64,000 bases of DNA from Glaciecola sp. XM2 (GCF_018595715.1 NZ_JAHEOJ010000020.1:186001-250000), one strand, 5' to 3'; shown: positions 54,299 through 64,000, counted from the stretch's first letter. Notes: generated from the sequence alone by a model not told the origin. Made by a program: numbers and translations.

Positions 54299-57200
54299 AT
54301 GTTAATTTCAGATTTATCGGTTAAACGCCCGGTTTTTGCCAGCGTTGTAAACTTACTTCTCATCGTCTTTGGGATTGTGGCCATCACATTTTTATCCTTA
54401 AGAGAATATCCCGATATCGACCCACCGATTGTATCTGTTTCGACCAGTTACCCCGGCGCGTCGGCAGAAATCATTGAAACGCGTATTACGCAGTTAATCG
54501 AAGATAGAATCAGCGGTATTGAAGGGATAAAAAACATTTCCTCGTCGAGTCGAAATGGCAGCTCTAACATTACGATCGAATTTAATTTAAGTCGTGATAT
54601 CGACGCAGCTTCTAACGATGTCAGAGAGCGTGTATCTCGTGTGTCGAATAATCTGCCAGACCAAGCCTTTCCGCCAGAAGTCGCAAAGTCTAACTCTGAT
54701 GAAGACGTTGTGGTTTGGTACAACCTTCGCAGTGACAATCTAAATGTCATGGAGTTAACCGACTACGCAGACCGCTTTGTGGTGGATAGATTATCGATTG
54801 CCGATGGTGTCGCCCGCGTGCAAATTGGTGGGGGGCGCACGTATGCAATGAAGGTGTGGCTAGACCGTAATGCAATGGCAGCTCGTGGCATAACAGTGAG
54901 TGATATCGAACGAGTCATTCGCGCAGAAAATGTGGAGCTACCCGCGGGTAGAGTAGAATCTGACAATCGCGACTTTGACGTGCGCGTTGCCCGCAGCTTC
55001 TTAACACCAACAGATTTTGCCAACTTAACCGTTGCCGCCGGTGCCGATGGTTACTTAGTGCGTTTAGGAGAAGTTGCCCAGGTTGAACTGACCGCAGAGG
55101 ATGATGAGACCGATTTTAGGGGCGATGGCGTCAATATGATTGGCTTAGGTATTGTTAAGCAGTCAAAGGCGAATACGCTTGAGGTCGCGCGCGCTGCCAA
55201 AGCAGCGATTACCCAAATTGAGCAGACCTTACCTGACAATATTTTTATTGTGCCGAGCTACGACTCGTCAGTGTTTATTGAAGAGTCTATTAGCGAAGTT
55301 TACAACACCCTAGCCATTGCGATGGTGATGGTGATCATTGTTATCTATATCTTTTTGGGCAACGTTCGAGCGACGCTTATCCCAGCAGTGACGGTTCCGG
55401 TATCTCTTGTCGCGGCCTTTATTGTAATGTTTGCTTTGGGTTTTTCTATCAACCTACTTACGCTGCTGGCACTGGTGTTGGCAATTGGGCTGGTGGTGGA
55501 CGATGCGATTGTTGTGCTTGAAAACATCTATCGTCGTATCGAAATGGGCGAGCCGCCATTACTGGCATCTTATCGAGGGGCAAGAGAGGTCGCGTTTGCG
55601 GTTATTGCCACAACCTTGGTATTGATATCGGTGTTTGTGCCGCTGGTATTCTTAGAAGGGAATATAGGTCGATTGTTTACTGAGTTTGCGCTAGCCATTG
55701 CCGCTGCGGTTGCATTTTCTAGCTTTACGGCACTGACGCTATCGCCCATGTTGGCCTCAAAAATTCTGAAGAATCGCTCACGCAGTTCTGGTTTTGGAAT
55801 GTGGGTCGATGCCAAGTTTAAAAGCCTAGAAGGGCGCTATTTCAATAGTTTGCGCGTGACCATGAAACAGCCTGTATTAATGGTGCTCATGGTGCTAGTC
55901 AGCATGACGCTAATTTTTCAGCTGCAAAGTAAAATTCCTGAAGAGTTTGTACCTCGTGAAGACCGAGGTAACTTTTTCATTCTCATGCAGGCACAAGAGG
56001 GCGCAAGTTATGAGAGTAATGCGCGTAACCTTAAAAAGATTGAAGACATATTGTTACCCTATAGGGAAAGTGGGCAGGTTAACAGAGTCTTGGTAAGAAC
56101 CCCTGGTTTTGGTGGTCAGGCTGGTATTGCTATCGTCGGAATGCCTCCTTGGGAGGAGCGTGAAGGTTCAACCTTCGACTTTATGAATCAGGTGAGCGCT
56201 CAGCTTGCTGATATTCCAGACGTGCGCGCATTTGCCATTATGCGCTCTGCCTTGGGTGGCCGTGGTTTGGGGCGTCCAATAGAGTTTGTTTTGCAGGGCA
56301 ACACCTACGAAGAGCTCGTCCAGTGGCGTGATATCGTTATTGATAAAGCCAGAGAAAACCCGAAGTTGCTGCGCATCGATTCGGACTACAAAGAAACCTC
56401 GCCACAGCTGTTGATTGATATAGACAAAGATCGAGCGGCAGATTTGGGTGTCTCGATAACCGAAATTGGCCGAACGCTAGAAACCATGCTCGGTCAACGC
56501 AGAGTCTCGACCTTCTTAGAGCGCGGTCAAGAGTACGATGTGGTCTTAGAAGGGAATAAAGCCGATTATCGTTCACCTAACAGTATCGATAATATCTATG
56601 TGCGCTCTGATCGCACAGGGCAGTTGATTCCAATGGACAACTTGCTCAACATCAGAGAGCAGGCAACCTCTAACACCTTAAATCGTTACAATCGCATGCG
56701 TGCGGTCACCATCAGTGCCAACTTGGCAGATGACTATACCATTGGTGAGGCACTTGCCTTTTTAGAAAATATCGTTGCCACAGAACTTCCAGAAGAAGTA
56801 TCAATAGATTACAAAGGCGAGTCGCAGCTGTATCAAGAATCGGGCTCGTCATTTATATTTATTTTCATGCTGGCGCTAGCGGTAACGTATTTGGTCCTCG
56901 CCGCACAGTTTGAGAGTTGGATACACCCGTTAGTGATTATGTTTACCGTACCGTTGGCACTCGTTGGCGCTTATGTAGGTTTGTACTTATCTAACATGAC
57001 TATCAATATTTATTCTCAGATTGGGCTGGTGATGTTGATAGGTCTGGCCGCTAAAAATGGTATTTTGATTGTCGAGTTTGCCAATCAATTACGCGACGCG
57101 GGTATGGAATTTGAAGAAGCCGTGAGACGAGCGGCAACCCAGCGTTTGCGTCCCATTGTGATGACGGGCTTTACCACACTCTTTAGTGCCTTACCTCTTG

Positions 57201-57403
57201 TGCTTGCTTCGGGCCCTGGTGCTGAGTCAAGGTCGGTGATTGGTATGGTGATCTTCTCGGGCGTGTTGTTTTCAGCGTTCATGACCTTGTTTATTGTGCC
57301 AACCGCATATGCGTATCTCGCGAGAGGCACAGGCTCGCCAGAAAAACGCAGTCGTAAGTTGGATGAGCTTATTGATGAAGTGCCCTATGTTAAGGGCGAG
57401 TGA
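54299..57403 (+). CDS. RND efflux inner-membrane permease (HAE1-like)
   Basis: A 1034-residue proton-driven pump of the AcrB/MexB type. The start LISDLSVKRPVFASVVNLLL is typical, and 12 membrane helices with two large periplasmic loops fit the length. The TM4 proton-relay pair is present in GLVVDDAIVVLENIYRR, and the TM10 region with Lys appears in MLIGLAAKNGILIVEFANQL. It forms an operon with the adaptor gene. The substrate cannot be inferred; a multidrug role is the family expectation. A strong terminator follows. Confidence 0.93.
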   Translation: MLISDLSVKRPVFASVVNLLLIVFGIVAITFLSLREYPDIDPPIVSVSTSYPGASAEIIETRITQLIEDRISGIEGIKNISSSSRNGSSNITIEFNLSRDIDAASNDVRERVSRVSNNLPDQAFPPEVAKSNSDEDVVVWYNLRSDNLNVMELTDYADRFVVDRLSIADGVARVQIGGGRTYAMKVWLDRNAMAARGITVSDIERVIRAENVELPAGRVESDNRDFDVRVARSFLTPTDFANLTVAAGADGYLVRLGEVAQVELTAEDDETDFRGDGVNMIGLGIVKQSKANTLEVARAAKAAITQIEQTLPDNIFIVPSYDSSVFIEESISEVYNTLAIAMVMVIIVIYIFLGNVRATLIPAVTVPVSLVAAFIVMFALGFSINLLTLLALVLAIGLVVDDAIVVLENIYRRIEMGEPPLLASYRGAREVAFAVIATTLVLISVFVPLVFLEGNIGRLFTEFALAIAAAVAFSSFTALTLSPMLASKILKNRSRSSGFGMWVDAKFKSLEGRYFNSLRVTMKQPVLMVLMVLVSMTLIFQLQSKIPEEFVPREDRGNFFILMQAQEGASYESNARNLKKIEDILLPYRESGQVNRVLVRTPGFGGQAGIAIVGMPPWEEREGSTFDFMNQVSAQLADIPDVRAFAIMRSALGGRGLGRPIEFVLQGNTYEELVQWRDIVIDKARENPKLLRIDSDYKETSPQLLIDIDKDRAADLGVSITEIGRTLETMLGQRRVSTFLERGQEYDVVLEGNKADYRSPNSIDNIYVRSDRTGQLIPMDNLLNIREQATSNTLNRYNRMRAVTISANLADDYTIGEALAFLENIVATELPEEVSIDYKGESQLYQESGSSFIFIFMLALAVTYLVLAAQFESWIHPLVIMFTVPLALVGAYVGLYLSNMTINIYSQIGLVMLIGLAAKNGILIVEFANQLRDAGMEFEEAVRRAATQRLRPIVMTGFTTLFSALPLVLASGPGAESRSVIGMVIFSGVLFSAFMTLFIVPTAYAYLARGTGSPEKRSRKLDELIDEVPYVKGE

Positions 57404-57430
57404 ATGCGAGTTTAAATTGCTTTAAGACAC

Positions 57431-57459
57431 AAAAAGGCCAACATAATGTTGGCCTTTTT
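57431..57459. terminator. Bidirectional terminator between RND permease and rpoD
   Basis: AAAAAGGCCAACA and TGTTGGCCTTTTT form a perfect stem over TAA, usable on both strands. Confidence 0.92.
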
Positions 57460-57481
57460 AATGCGTTAAAAACGTTTAGGT

Positions 57482-59308
57482 TTACTCGTCTAAAAAGCTT
57501 TTCAGTTGTTCAGAGCGGCTAGGATGGCGAAGCTTACGCAATGCCTTTGCTTCAATTTGACGAATCCGTTCACGAGTTACATCAAACTGTTTTCCTACCT
57601 CTTCAAGCGTATGATCGGTGTTCATATCAATACCAAAGCGCATACGAAGCACCTTGGCTTCTCGTGCGGTCAACCCTGCTAACACTTCTTGCGTTGCGTC
57701 TTTTAAGCTTCCGCCAGTGGCAGAATCAAGTGGTTGAGTGATTGACGTATCTTCGATGAAATCCCCTAAGTGCGAATCTTCATCATCACCGATAGGCGTT
57801 TCCATTGAGATTGGCTCTTTTGCGATTTTCAACACTTTACGAATTTTATCTTCAGGCATAATCATGCGTTCAGATAACTCTTCTGGCGTTGGCTCTCTGC
57901 CCATCTCTTGCAGCATTTGACGTGAAATGCGATTCAGTTTGTTGATGGTCTCAATCATGTGCACTGGAATACGAATGGTGCGTGCTTGGTCGGCGATTGA
58001 ACGCGTAATTGCCTGACGAATCCACCATGTCGCATAGGTTGAAAACTTATATCCACGACGATATTCAAACTTATCAACTGCTTTCATCAAACCAATGTTA
58101 CCTTCTTGAATTAAATCAAGGAATTGGAGTCCACGGTTGGTGTATTTCTTAGCGATTGAAATAACAAGACGAAGGTTTGCTTCGACCATTTCTTTCTTCG
58201 CACGGCGAGCTTTTGCTTCGCCAATAGACATGCGTCGGTTGATGTCTTTGATGTCTGGAATAATAAGCCCAGTTTCTTGCTCAACTGCGTTCATTTTGCT
58301 TACGCAGCGCTCAATTTCTTCTTTATATTCAAGTAGCTTAGGTACAAAGGCTTGGTCAGTCTTCAGTACTTCATAAAGCCAAGCTGTCGAGGTTTCATTG
58401 CCCGCAAACAGTCTAATAAAGTCTTTCTTCGGCATTTTTGCGTGCATCACGCAAAACTTCATGACCAAACGCTCTTGAATACGCACTCTGTCCATCATGT
58501 CGCGCATATTGCGCACCATGCGATCAAATTGCTTTGGTACTAATCTAAATTCTTTAAAGACATCGCTTAATGCTGCAATTTCTTTTTTCGCTGACTTGTG
58601 CGCGCGACCTTTACTCTCTATCACTTTACGGGCTTTATTGTACTGCTTGCGTAAGTCTGAGAATTTCTCGCGTGCTACTTCAGGGTCAACGCTGTTGTCG
58701 TCCTCTTCTTCATCGTCGTCTTCTGCATCATCATCTTCATCTTCAAGCTCATCATCAGATAGCTCAGACCCAACATGGGTTGCAGTAGGTGCAACATCAT
58801 CTTCATTAGGGTCGACAAACCCAATGATGATATCGCTTAAGCGAATTTCTTCAGCTTCGTAGAGGTCCCATTGATCTAGTAAATACGTGATGGCTTCAGG
58901 GTATTCGGCCACTGAGCACTGAACTTGGTTAATACCTTCTTCAATGCGCTTGGCGATTTCGATTTCACCTTCACGGGTTAACAATTCAACAGTACCCATT
59001 TCACGCATGTACATGCGCACAGGATCAGTCGTTCTGCCTATCTCACTCTCAACGGTGGCCAAAGCCTGTGCTGCTGCTTCAGCAACCTCTTCGTCGGTTG
59101 TGGTTTCCTGCATCAATAATTCATCGGAATCAGGTGCCGATTCAAACACCTGAATCCCCATGTCATTTATCATGCGGATAATGTCTTCTATTTGGTCAGA
59201 ATCAACTATGTCGGCTGGGAGGTGGTCGTTTACCTCTGCGAAAGTTAAGTAACCTTGCTCTTTGCCTTTGGCAATAAGGAGTTTTATCTGGGACTGCTTA
59301 CTCTGCAC
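57482..59308 (-). CDS. rpoD: RNA polymerase sigma factor RpoD (sigma-70)
   Basis: The principal sigma factor, 608 residues. The start is a GTG at 59308, preceded by TAAGG at six bases; the N-terminus ([20 protein letters not shown]) aligns with E. coli RpoD. Region 1.1, an acidic insertion of the non-conserved region ([15 protein letters not shown]), region 2 ([18 protein letters not shown]), region 3 and region 4.2 ([17 protein letters not shown]) are all seen. It is the last gene of the rpsU-yqeY-dnaG-rpoD operon. An extended -10 promoter candidate in the 324-base gap before it suggests additional separate expression. Confidence 0.97.
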   Translation of the reverse strand: MQSKQSQIKLLIAKGKEQGYLTFAEVNDHLPADIVDSDQIEDIIRMINDMGIQVFESAPDSDELLMQETTTDEEVAEAAAQALATVESEIGRTTDPVRMYMREMGTVELLTREGEIEIAKRIEEGINQVQCSVAEYPEAITYLLDQWDLYEAEEIRLSDIIIGFVDPNEDDVAPTATHVGSELSDDELEDEDDDAEDDDEEEDDNSVDPEVAREKFSDLRKQYNKARKVIESKGRAHKSAKKEIAALSDVFKEFRLVPKQFDRMVRNMRDMMDRVRIQERLVMKFCVMHAKMPKKDFIRLFAGNETSTAWLYEVLKTDQAFVPKLLEYKEEIERCVSKMNAVEQETGLIIPDIKDINRRMSIGEAKARRAKKEMVEANLRLVISIAKKYTNRGLQFLDLIQEGNIGLMKAVDKFEYRRGYKFSTYATWWIRQAITRSIADQARTIRIPVHMIETINKLNRISRQMLQEMGREPTPEELSERMIMPEDKIRKVLKIAKEPISMETPIGDDEDSHLGDFIEDTSITQPLDSATGGSLKDATQEVLAGLTAREAKVLRMRFGIDMNTDHTLEEVGKQFDVTRERIRQIEAKALRKLRHPSRSEQLKSFLDE

Positions 59309-59632
59309 AATATACCTTACACGTTAGACGGCACGTTTAGTTGCATTCAGATATGGCGACGAAAACGAGAAATTCAATCCGTCATTGTCATACTTTACGC
59401 GACGCGCTAAAGCTCAATCTAATGAGCTCATAAAAATAGATAACTGTATGAAACTACAATCATATTATTTGTTGCACTGGGTAACGCTACAACAAGTGTT
59501 CAATCAAGTTATGGCGAACTTGCTAGTATAGCATATAAAACAAACAAAATTCCACCTCAAATATAGGGCTTTATTGGGGCGAGGAAGTTCAATTTAAGAT
59601 AATCCAGCAAGGGGATTTATCCATTATTTCTA
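59309..59632. other. dnaG-rpoD intergenic region with internal promoter candidate
   Basis: 324 bases between dnaG and rpoD, unusually long for an operon junction. No protein gene is seen. On the minus strand TGCTATACT (59525-59533) is an extended -10 element about 220 bases before the rpoD start, which could drive rpoD separately from the operon. Confidence 0.55.
59525..59533 (-). promoter_or_regulatory. Extended -10 element, candidate rpoD promoter
   Basis: TGC-TATACT on the minus strand; no good -35 at 17 bases, as permitted for extended -10 promoters. Confidence 0.4.
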
Positions 59633-61405
59633 TTAGCGCTTTTGAAGCAAAAGTTGTAATTCTTTTTGTTCGTTATCTGTAAGCCCCTGAGGCAGGTTAG
59701 CGCGCGCTGTCAGCTCATCCAAACGGGCATCGAAATGCCAACGTAACAGCTTCTTGAAACAAGCAATATATTCTGCGGCGAGATTCAAGTTTTCTTCCAA
59801 AGGACTGCCCAATAATTTACCCAAATTCTGAAAGTGCGGATGGTCTCTAAATGCTTCAATTAAAGAGGCAGTATTTGCGTTGGGATGGGCAACACAATAA
59901 CTATGAACATCGCTGAGCACATCAATGCCATTGATGCCGGAGCCGAGCAGTTTCGTGATTTGTACTCGTGGATACTCATTGGCCAGGGAGGGTTCGTCGA
60001 GTAACAAGCGTAACATCATTCTCACAGGAGATTGTTTTATGTGGCTAGGAGCCTGATATTCGGTGTGTCTAGGGCGTTTTTGACTGTTGGCGTCTTTGAC
60101 ATTTTTTTCGTGATCGTAGTTGCGATTCCCGCAATAACGATGAAGCTGTGATAGCATCATCTCACGCTGATTATCACCGACAATTTTTTCAATGAGCGGC
60201 TGCGCTTCAGTTTTAAACGCCGCTTTCCCCTCTATACTGCCAAGCGAGTGACGCCCTAATAGGTTGTCAAAAAAGAAGGTAGATACGGGCACGGCTTTTT
60301 CCAGCTGTTGCTCAAACTCGTCTTTCCCTACTTTTCTGATCATGGTATCTGGGTCTTCGCCGTCTGGAAGGAAGAGAAATTTAAGCGCATAGCCATCTTT
60401 TAAGTATGGCAAAGCATTTTCTAGGGCACGCCAGGCAGCCTCTCTTCCGGCCCGGTCTCCGTCATAACAGCACACAATTTCATTACACGATTTGAACATC
60501 ATTTGAATATGCTCAGGGGTTGTCGCTGTGCCAAGCGCAGCGACTGCGTAGCTGATCCCAAATTGGGATAATGCGACAACGTCCATGTACCCTTCAACCA
60601 CCAAAATTCGCGCGAGCTTGCGATTTTCCTTTCGGGCTTGGTGTAAGCCGTAAAGTTCGTAGCCTTTATGGAAAATAGGGGTTTCGGGGGAGTTTAAATA
60701 TTTCGGGCCATCGCCTTCAATGATGCGTCCGCCGAACGCTACGACGCGCCCGCGTTTATCCCTGATAGGAAACATCACGCGGTCACGGAAGAAGTCGTAA
60801 CGACGTTGATTGTCATTTTCATTGACTAATTTAAGCGTCATCAAACGCTTAAGCTTTGCTTTATCCTTACCGCCATCGGCGAAAGTAGACAGTACGCCAT
60901 CCCATTGGTCGGGCGCGTAGCCAATGTCCCAAAACTTGACCACATCACCGCTTAACCCGCGAGATTTTAGATATTCTATGACCTTAGGTGCGTTAGTCGC
61001 ATGTTTAAGCTGGTGTTGGAAATATCGAGTGACCTCTTCCATAAGCTGATAGTCTTTTTCACGCTCGCTTTTTTGTTGAGGAGATTGTGAAGGCGCATTG
61101 CTAGCCGTGCGAGGCACGGTCATACCGCATTCTTTAGCGAGTTCTTCTACCGCCTCAACAAATTCAAGCCGGTCGTATTCCATCAAAAAACTAATGACAT
61201 TGCCTTTTGCGCCGCAACCAAAACAGTAATAAAACTGCTTTTCTTGGCTAACAGAAAAAGAGGGGGTTTTTTCATTATGAAACGGGCAGCAGGCCTGATG
61301 ATTGCGACCTGCTTTTTTTAATTTCACTCGGCTATCAATGATGTCGACAATGTCAGCACGCGTAATGAGATCTTCAATAAAATCTTGTGGAATGCGGCCT
61401 GCCAT
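59633..61405 (-). CDS. dnaG: DNA primase DnaG
   Basis: Makes RNA primers at the replication fork. The zinc finger is visible as Cys40, His43, Cys61 and Cys64 (CCPFHNEKTPSF; YYCFGCGAKG). The TOPRIM core follows with LVVEGYMDVVALSQFG and CCYDGDRAGREAAWRAL, and a C-terminal helicase-binding domain ends the 590 residues. The gene lies 15 bases after yqeY and is followed by rpoD on the same strand. Confidence 0.97.
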   Translation of the reverse strand: MAGRIPQDFIEDLITRADIVDIIDSRVKLKKAGRNHQACCPFHNEKTPSFSVSQEKQFYYCFGCGAKGNVISFLMEYDRLEFVEAVEELAKECGMTVPRTASNAPSQSPQQKSEREKDYQLMEEVTRYFQHQLKHATNAPKVIEYLKSRGLSGDVVKFWDIGYAPDQWDGVLSTFADGGKDKAKLKRLMTLKLVNENDNQRRYDFFRDRVMFPIRDKRGRVVAFGGRIIEGDGPKYLNSPETPIFHKGYELYGLHQARKENRKLARILVVEGYMDVVALSQFGISYAVAALGTATTPEHIQMMFKSCNEIVCCYDGDRAGREAAWRALENALPYLKDGYALKFLFLPDGEDPDTMIRKVGKDEFEQQLEKAVPVSTFFFDNLLGRHSLGSIEGKAAFKTEAQPLIEKIVGDNQREMMLSQLHRYCGNRNYDHEKNVKDANSQKRPRHTEYQAPSHIKQSPVRMMLRLLLDEPSLANEYPRVQITKLLGSGINGIDVLSDVHSYCVAHPNANTASLIEAFRDHPHFQNLGKLLGSPLEENLNLAAEYIACFKKLLRWHFDARLDELTARANLPQGLTDNEQKELQLLLQKR

Positions 61406-61420
61406 AATCGTTTGCTTACC

Positions 61421-61864
61421 TTACGCGAGTTTTGATTTGATGAGCTTACTAACGTTACCCATATCGGCACGCCCTTGCACTTGAGGTTTGAGAATACCCA
61501 TAACCTTGCCCATGTCCTTTATGTCGCTTGCGCCAGTTTTTTGAATAGCATCTTCAACGAGCGAGGCAATTTCTGCGTCATCTAAAGGTTGTGGTAAGAA
61601 GCGTTTAATGACTTCAATTTCTGCTTCTTCTTTATCGGCCAAGTCCTGACGATTACCATTGACAAACTGCGCTGCTGCTTCTTGTCTTTGCTTGACCATT
61701 TTGGTCAATATTTGTAATACATCAGTGTCGTTGAGCTCAATGCGCTCGTCTACTTCACGTTGCTTTACGGCGGCCAAAGCCATTCTTATGGTACCAAGAC
61801 TGAGCTTGTCTTTGCTTCGCATGGCGTCTTTTTGAGCGTCTTTTAATTGTAGTAATAATGACAT
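61421..61864 (-). CDS. GatB/YqeY domain protein
   Basis: A 147-residue YqeY-type protein, resembling the tRNA-binding tail domain of GatB; role in the cell uncertain. The ATG at 61864 has AGGA eight bases upstream, and the reading frame extends 20 codons further without a ribosome site. The pattern MRSKDKLSLGTIRMALAAVK and VMGILKPQVQGRADM is typical. It lies between rpsU and dnaG, an arrangement common in Vibrio, Pseudomonas and Alteromonadales but not in E. coli. Confidence 0.9.
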   Translation of the reverse strand: MSLLLQLKDAQKDAMRSKDKLSLGTIRMALAAVKQREVDERIELNDTDVLQILTKMVKQRQEAAAQFVNGNRQDLADKEEAEIEVIKRFLPQPLDDAEIASLVEDAIQKTGASDIKDMGKVMGILKPQVQGRADMGNVSKLIKSKLA

Positions 61865-62032
61865 TCGTTGGTCCTTTTTTCGGATAATCTTGCTAGAACT
61901 AAATGCAATTGTGCATTTGTCCAAGTAGTGTCTCTAATAATAGGGTGATTTAATTAAAAACAAAGCGATAATTTGCATGACGTTACTATCACTTAGGTGC
62001 CGTGCAAATGCTCAGGGCTAAATGGTGTGCAC

Positions 62033-62060
62033 AAAAAAAGGCGCTACTATAGCGCCTTTC
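62033..62060 (-). terminator. Terminator-like hairpin after rpsU
   Basis: On the minus strand GGCGCTA pairs with TAGCGCC over three bases, followed by a run of seven T. It lies between rpsU and yqeY and probably lowers expression of the downstream genes of the operon relative to rpsU. Confidence 0.85.
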
Positions 62061-62083
62061 TTGAAAACGATTGCTTGTTAAGC

Positions 62084-62299
62084 TTAGTACAACTTAACGC
62101 GGCGAGCGTTTTCACGCGCCAATTTTTTCATGTGACGTTTTTTGGCAGCAGCTTTTTTACGCTTGCGTTCCCAAGTCGGCTTTTCAAAAAACTCACGACG
62201 ACGAACTTCTGACAATACGCCGGCTTTTTCACATGAACGCTTGAATCGTCTAAGTGCGATGTCAAACGGTTCGTTATCTCTTACTTTAACTATTGGCAT
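62084..62299 (-). CDS. rpsU: Ribosomal protein bS21
   Basis: The 71-residue bS21 of the small subunit, highly basic, with [20 protein letters not shown] at the N-terminus and [14 protein letters not shown] towards the C-terminus, a near match to the enterobacterial protein. GAGG is upstream of the ATG. It is the first gene of the macromolecular synthesis operon and is followed by a terminator-like hairpin. Confidence 0.97.
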   Translation of the reverse strand: MPIVKVRDNEPFDIALRRFKRSCEKAGVLSEVRRREFFEKPTWERKRKKAAAKKRHMKKLARENARRVKLY

Positions 62300-62400
62300 T
62301 TAAATACTCACCTCAGGATATAAATCAACCGGGTATATCTGGATGCATAAGTCATTAACCATGCGTTAATTTACTTACCCGGGCTAAAAAATGGTGCGAA

Positions 62401-62429
62401 ATAGTACTCTTTCCACGATGGCATGTAAA
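62401..62429 (-). promoter_or_regulatory. rpsU operon promoter
   Basis: On the minus strand TTTACA and TACTAT are 17 bases apart, an almost ideal sigma-70 arrangement, about 100 bases before the rpsU start. Confidence 0.65.
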
Positions 62430-62476
62430 GGGAGTAAGCTAAATAATTAGGCGATTGTCGCAAAAAATTCATATAT

Positions 62477-62507
62477 TTGACCCATCCACTCAATTGACCT
62501 GTATAAT
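62477..62507 (+). promoter_or_regulatory. tsaD promoter candidate
   Basis: TTGACC and a perfect TATAAT are separated by 19 bases, longer than ideal. The -10 lies 97 bases before the tsaD start. Confidence 0.45.
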
Positions 62508-62604
62508 TTCGCGGATTTTTCCTAAAAATGAAGCAAAACGAGTAGCAGTGTTTGAGAAATCTAATGCTACGGCAATAATCAATAGTGCATTAAAAGAGAA
62601 TGAC

Positions 62605-63618
62605 ATGAAAGTATTGGGAATTGAAACAAGTTGTGATGAAACCGGCATTGCTATTTATGATAGTGAGCAAGGTTTATTGGCGCATGAATTATATAGCCAA
62701 GTAAAATTGCACGCTGATTACGGTGGCGTGGTGCCAGAGTTAGCTTCTCGTGACCATGTACGCAAAATCATCCCTCTTGTCCAGCGAACCCTTGCTTCAG
62801 CGTCTTTATCAAAAGACGACATAGATGGTATCGCCTACACACGCGGACCTGGTTTAATTGGGGCGCTGCTAGTGGGCTCTTCTATGGCGCGTGCACTAGC
62901 ATATGCGTGGCAAGTTCCTAGTATTGGTGTTCATCATATGGAAGGGCACCTATTAGCGCCTATGTTAGATGACAATGCGCCGGAGTTTCCATTTGTTGCT
63001 TTGCTAGTATCGGGTGGACACAGCATGATGGTCGATGTGCGAGGCATTGGTCAGTACACGGTACTTGGTGAATCGGTGGATGATGCAGCGGGCGAAGCCT
63101 TCGATAAAACCGCCAAGTTACTCGGCCTAGATTATCCTGGTGGTCCATTATTAGCTAAATTGGCCCAACAAGGTGAAAGCGGACATTATCAATTTCCCCG
63201 TCCCATGACCGACCGTCCTGGTTTAGATTTTAGTTTTAGCGGCTTAAAAACGTTTGCAGCTAACACAATAAGAAGCAGTGACGGTGAGCTGCAAACCCGA
63301 GCGAATATTGCAAAAGCGTTTGAAGAGGCAGTCGTTGATACGCTGCTGATAAAATGTAAGAGAGCGCTAAAGCAAACAGGATTGAAGCGTTTGGTCATGG
63401 CCGGTGGTGTAGCCGCCAATCAGCATTTGCGCGCATCGTTTGAGCAGGCCAGCAAGCATTCTGGTTTTGAAGTGTATTACCCGTCGTTTGAATATTGCAC
63501 AGACAATGGAGCGATGATCGCATACGCAGGTTGTCAGCGGCTAAATGCAGGAGAAACCACCGCGCTTGATGAAAAAGCAATGCCGCGTTGGCCGCTGGAG
63601 TCGCTTAGCGCCATTTAA
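62605..63618 (+). CDS. tsaD: tRNA threonylcarbamoyladenosine synthase subunit TsaD
   Basis: Transfers threonylcarbamoyl to A37 of ANN-reading tRNAs. The ATG at 62605 (AGAG six bases upstream) gives the standard start [19 protein letters not shown] and 337 residues, the usual length; the frame is open 50 codons further upstream but that part covers the promoter. The metal-binding His111 and His115 ([10 protein letters not shown]) and the ATP-binding [12 protein letters not shown] and [12 protein letters not shown] are visible. It is divergent from rpsU, as in E. coli. Confidence 0.97.
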   Translation: MKVLGIETSCDETGIAIYDSEQGLLAHELYSQVKLHADYGGVVPELASRDHVRKIIPLVQRTLASASLSKDDIDGIAYTRGPGLIGALLVGSSMARALAYAWQVPSIGVHHMEGHLLAPMLDDNAPEFPFVALLVSGGHSMMVDVRGIGQYTVLGESVDDAAGEAFDKTAKLLGLDYPGGPLLAKLAQQGESGHYQFPRPMTDRPGLDFSFSGLKTFAANTIRSSDGELQTRANIAKAFEEAVVDTLLIKCKRALKQTGLKRLVMAGGVAANQHLRASFEQASKHSGFEVYYPSFEYCTDNGAMIAYAGCQRLNAGETTALDEKAMPRWPLESLSAI

Positions 63619-63794
63619 TCTGCCTTAGCCTGCATATTTATACAACAAGCAGCAAAGAGTGAAGCTGACGTAAAACTGCACTGCAAGGATATACTTAAGC
63701 AAGTGATTCACGTTACACTAACGCCACACGACTAAAACGCACCAAAGTAACGCGCTAAAAACGTGTTGTGGTGTCAAACACACAAGCTATTTTC

Positions 63795-64000
63795 ATGGAT
63801 AAAGTCAAGATACAAGGGTTGACCCTGTATTCTCTTATTGGCGTTTACGATTTTGAACGCCTGCAAAAGCAACGCGTCACCGCAGACCTTGTGATGTATA
63901 CCGATTTAAGCAAAGCGGGGTTAAGTGATGATGTCGGCGATACCCTCGACTATGGCAAGGTCGCTCAGCGCATGGTAGACATTGCAGATGCATCTTCTTT
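63795..64000 (+). CDS. folB: Dihydroneopterin aldolase, 3' end outside the window
   Basis: The first 68 codons of folB, which acts in folate synthesis on 7,8-dihydroneopterin. VKIQGLTLYSLIGVYDFERL with the conserved Glu, and DTLDYGKVAQRM, match the family start. It follows tsaD with a 176-base gap. In E. coli plsY lies in that place but no such gene is visible here. The upstream ribosome site is weak. Confidence 0.92.
   Translation, partial: MDKVKIQGLTLYSLIGVYDFERLQKQRVTADLVMYTDLSKAGLSDDVGDTLDYGKVAQRMVDIADASS

Larger units (their letters stand above)
62300..62604. other. Divergent promoter region of rpsU and tsaD
   Basis: 305 bases with one good promoter on each strand (62401-62429 for rpsU; 62477-62507 for tsaD). 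No protein gene is supported. Confidence 0.7.

Noticed and set aside
58497-58862. Ser-rich plus-strand open frame of 121 codons
   Set aside because: It is the reverse of the acidic Asp/Glu stretch of rpoD; the poly-Ser run is a by-product of that coding.
1-64000. CRISPR arrays, insertion sequences, prophage genes, tRNA and rRNA genes
   Set aside because: No regular repeat-spacer pattern, transposase, integrase or phage structural gene was seen, and no cloverleaf or rRNA sequence was recognised. A dedicated search was not possible.

Overview
This window looks like chromosomal DNA of a marine, heterotrophic gammaproteobacterium of the order Alteromonadales (Alteromonas/Glaciecola-like). The evidence is the macromolecular synthesis operon rpsU-yqeY-dnaG-rpoD with divergent tsaD, a sugar locus built on a TonB-dependent receptor and flavin-dependent halogenase-like genes, and many families typical of that order (DUF3016, DUF3360, SrkA, RlmG, CcoG). 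Gene density is high. I see no insertion sequence, prophage, CRISPR array, tRNA or rRNA.

Region 1 (about 0.4-19 kb) is a complete alpha-glucan (maltodextrin/starch) utilisation locus. It holds two GH13 lipoprotein amylases, a secreted GH31 alpha-glucosidase, an MFS sugar transporter, a TonB-dependent outer-membrane receptor, a divergent cupin-8 (JmjC-like) protein, two overlapping tryptophan-halogenase-like flavoproteins, a cytoplasmic GH13 alpha-glucosidase and a LacI-family regulator. Three near-identical 14-bp palindromes, TGAATACGTATGCA-like, lie in front of the amylases, the transporter and the receptor, and tie the locus together as one likely regulon. The proposed flow is surface or periplasmic hydrolysis, TonB uptake, inner-membrane transport and cytoplasmic hydrolysis. 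The cupin and the two halogenase-like proteins are the unexplained parts, and I consider this set the best candidate for an under-described system.

Region 2 (19-30 kb) is mixed: a PadR/HAAS-type membrane module with a palindromic control region, rlmG, an AlkB-like dioxygenase, bolA, a DUF502 protein, an M28 peptidase, a chemotaxis receptor with an unusual C-terminal sensor part, a DUF4174 protein beside an unrecognised membrane protein, and a DUF3360 permease-like protein.

Region 3 (30-44.4 kb) holds a SulP transporter, dsbA, btuB under a cobalamin riboswitch, srkA, ccoG, small exported proteins, a diguanylate cyclase with a degenerate receiver, an S9 peptidase, a GNAT acetyltransferase, and an EthD/SDR pair.

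Region 4 (44.4-57.4 kb) holds a ToxR/CadC-like membrane regulator with a TPR-like domain, a PEP-CTERM-like surface protein, an M14 metallopeptidase, a divergent Lrp/methionine gamma-lyase pair, an acyl-CoA dehydrogenase, a lipoprotein with a degenerate Nudix fold, and an RND efflux pair.

Region 5 (57.4-64 kb) is the rpoD-dnaG-yqeY-rpsU operon on the minus strand, with tsaD and the start of folB on the plus strand. Several starts were moved from the longest open frame to internal ATG, GTG or TTG codons where a Shine-Dalgarno sequence decides it; each case is stated in its entry.
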